This document shows positions 6,031 through 6,830 of a DNA stretch of 6,830 nt, piece after piece. A program made the position numbers and the translations under genes. The notes beneath the pieces were generated by a model. That model worked only from the letters and a program-made list of their open reading frames with translations. It searched no databases and was not told the origin of the DNA. The DNA is from Anaerolineales bacterium (GTDB lineage: Bacteria > Chloroflexota > Anaerolineae > Anaerolineales > E44-bin32). Numbering within the stretch: position 1 is the stretch's first letter; every line of letters starts with the position of its first letter. Location: NCBI GenBank assembly GCA_030606845.1, contig JAUWFP010000121.1:1-6830 (forward strand), given 5' to 3'.

Positions 6031-6073
6031 CCGTTGGAAATTCACTCCCTATGCGACAAACCCCGCTCCTTAT

Positions 6074-6113
6074 TGTCATTTCGAGTGAGTCGTGGAGGGG
6101 CGAGGGAATGACA
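6074..6113. repeat. Short inverted repeat, related to the dispersed repeat family
   Basis: TGTCATT (6074-6080) and AATGACA (6107-6113) are exact complements enclosing a GC-rich middle with CGAGTGAGTCG. The ends resemble the GTCATTCTGAG end of the dispersed repeat, so this is probably a diverged copy next to the clearer one at 6128-6221. Confidence 0.4.
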
Positions 6114-6127
6114 TCACGCTGGAACAT

Positions 6128-6221
6128 GTCATACTGAACGAAGTGAAGCATCTCGTTTTTTTACTAAAGAGTTCTTCTGGCTATGAACGAGATTCTTCGG
6201 CACTGTGTGCCTCAGAATGAC
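6128..6221. repeat. Paired inverted copies of the dispersed repeat (hairpin-forming)
   Basis: The left arm 6128-6155 begins GTCATACTGA and ends AAGCATCTCG. The right arm 6188-6221 begins CGAGATTCTTCG and ends CTCAGAATGAC. The arms are imperfect complements around a 32-base AT-rich centre with a run of seven T (6156-6162). This is the most complete unit in the window. It could fold into a long hairpin, like a small non-autonomous mobile repeat, and might also end transcripts. Confidence 0.55.
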
Positions 6222-6368
6222 CTTGGCCAGGAGCCTGCCATTTCGGACGAGCCGTGCATCCGACTCAGCTCTTAGTACCCCCTCGCTATAGCACGTGCAT
6301 ACGCGCAAGGATAACAATGGTATCTGGGCATTTTCCTCCGCACAGTTAACACGGTAGAGTAAGCACCC

Positions 6369-6405
6369 GACGCTATCCGGGAACCAATTGGCACATCCCG
6401 GCGTC
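6369..6405. promoter_or_regulatory. Bulged palindrome, candidate operator
   Basis: GACG (6369-6372) and CCGGGA (6377-6382) on the left complement TCCCGG (6396-6401) and CGTC (6402-6405) on the right: 10 paired bases with a 4-base bulge on the left. The enclosed loop contains the perfect palindrome CCAATTGG (6384-6391). It overlaps the candidate -35 box of the gene at 6468, so a regulator binding here would affect that gene. Confidence 0.35.
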
Positions 6406-6416
6406 TATTCTTTAGA
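6388..6416 (+). promoter_or_regulatory. Candidate promoter for the partial membrane protein
   Basis: A -35 box TTGGCA (6388-6393, 5 of 6 consensus bases) is followed after 17 nt by TTTAGA (6411-6416), a weak -10 match (3 of 6). Position and spacing suit the gene at 6468, with a leader of about 45 nt. The -10 box lies in a small GTCTA/TAGAC inverted repeat (6403-6417). Confidence 0.3.
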
Positions 6417-6467
6417 CAAGAAGCCCGGTGGCAAACACCTGGCCCTATCGTAAGGAGCTTCCCGGTC

Positions 6468-6830
6468 ATGGCAAACAATCAAGATCATTTTTTGAGTCGA
6501 TTTCGACTGCCGATGCTCATCGCCATCGTCATCCTGGCAGTCATCGGCGCATTCCTGATTATTCGCAACATCAATACCGGTGGACCGGGACATGTTATCC
6601 CCTCCCAGGTCGACACCCCGGGGGAAACCGGCGAAGGTCCGGGAACAACGGATGGCACCGATTCAAGCCTGTCCATTCGCTTGAGTGAGGGACAGGACCA
6701 GCCCGAACCCGTTGAACCCCTTCCTCTGGCCACTGGTGAGCCGCTCTCCCACGAGAGCATCATGCGCATCCTAGCCCGGCTCCCAGCGCTAGTACCTGAG
6801 CCCGACGACAGTCAGGATTTCAGGCTTCCC
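6468..6830 (+). CDS. N-terminal part of a membrane-anchored protein, possibly alpha-2-macroglobulin family
   Basis: The open frame runs 121 codons to the window edge without a stop, so the gene is cut off. ATG 6468 has AAGGAG (6452-6457) 10 nt upstream. Residues 1-13 are polar and basic; residues 14-32 form one hydrophobic segment ending in IIRN, a signal anchor or uncleaved signal. Residues 35-84 are a Gly/Thr/Asp/Pro-rich linker, expected outside the membrane. Residues 85-121 read LPLATGEPLSHESIMRILA and continue with RLPAL and an acidic stretch up to DFRLP. From memory this resembles the start of large bacterial alpha-2-macroglobulin-like proteins, which trap proteases. Only the opening is visible and none of the diagnostic domains (MG repeats, thioester CxEQ) can be checked, so the family call is tentative while the gene itself is secure. 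Confidence 0.75.
   Translation, partial: MANNQDHFLSRFRLPMLIAIVILAVIGAFLIIRNINTGGPGHVIPSQVDTPGETGEGPGTTDGTDSSLSIRLSEGQDQPEPVEPLPLATGEPLSHESIMRILARLPALVPEPDDSQDFRLP

Larger units (their letters stand above)
6031..6467. other. Intergenic region between divergent genes
   Basis: No gene is supported here; short open frames on the minus strand run through repeat sequence and lack ribosome binding sites. The left part (6074-6221) is filled by dispersed repeat copies. The right part holds a bulged palindrome and a possible promoter for the gene at 6468. The 8-base palindrome GCACGTGC (6291-6298) was seen but has no clear role. Confidence 0.5.

Overview
The window looks like an accessory stretch of a moderately GC-rich, free-living bacterium, most likely a Chloroflexota (Anaerolineae-type) genome. 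That guess rests on the style of the genes: Pro/Glu/Thr-rich lipoprotein linkers, a DUF3558-like plus beta-propeller lipoprotein, and a probable bacterial alpha-2-macroglobulin start. It also rests on a scattered intergenic repeat with ends CGAGATTCTTCG and CTCAGAATGAC. No rRNA, tRNA, CRISPR array or transposase gene was seen, so the taxonomic call is inference.

The main discovery is at 227-970 on the minus strand. A conventional annotation would give a truncated 186-residue protein from a TTG at 787. Read from the ATG at 970, which has a strong ribosome binding site (AGGAGG, 9 nt away) and a near-consensus promoter (TTGATA, 16 nt, TATAAT), the frame encodes a 247-residue peroxiredoxin-glutaredoxin fusion. 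Its only internal stop is a TGA at codon 45, exactly where the peroxidatic cysteine of the PxxxTxxC motif belongs. A two-part hairpin follows, with an apical loop that begins with G 26 nt after the TGA, which fits a bacterial SECIS element. The gene is best read as a selenocysteine peroxiredoxin carrying its own glutaredoxin (CTDC) reductant domain.

Layout: 1-226 downstream of the selenoprotein, no gene; 227-970 (-) selenoprotein; 971-1800 promoter, inverted repeats and one repeat copy, no convincing gene; 1801-3435 (+) lipoprotein with a DUF3558-like domain and a seven-bladed propeller; 3436-3717 nested hairpin and AT-rich leader; 3718-4404 (+) RNase HI with a C-terminal four-cysteine zinc-ribbon-like tail and a terminal QGNLF that resembles a sliding-clamp-binding peptide; 4405-4539 convergent intergenic hairpin and repeat; 4540-5322 (-) nitroreductase; 5388-5957 (-) unknown lipoprotein, probably co-transcribed with the nitroreductase; 5958-6467 divergent intergenic region with a promoter in each direction, repeat copies and a palindrome; 6468-6830 (+) start of a membrane-anchored protein cut by the window edge.

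The genes do not form one pathway. The selenoprotein and the flavin nitroreductase both belong to redox and stress chemistry. The two lipoproteins and the membrane-anchored partial protein act at the cell surface. RNase HI is a housekeeping genome-maintenance enzyme.
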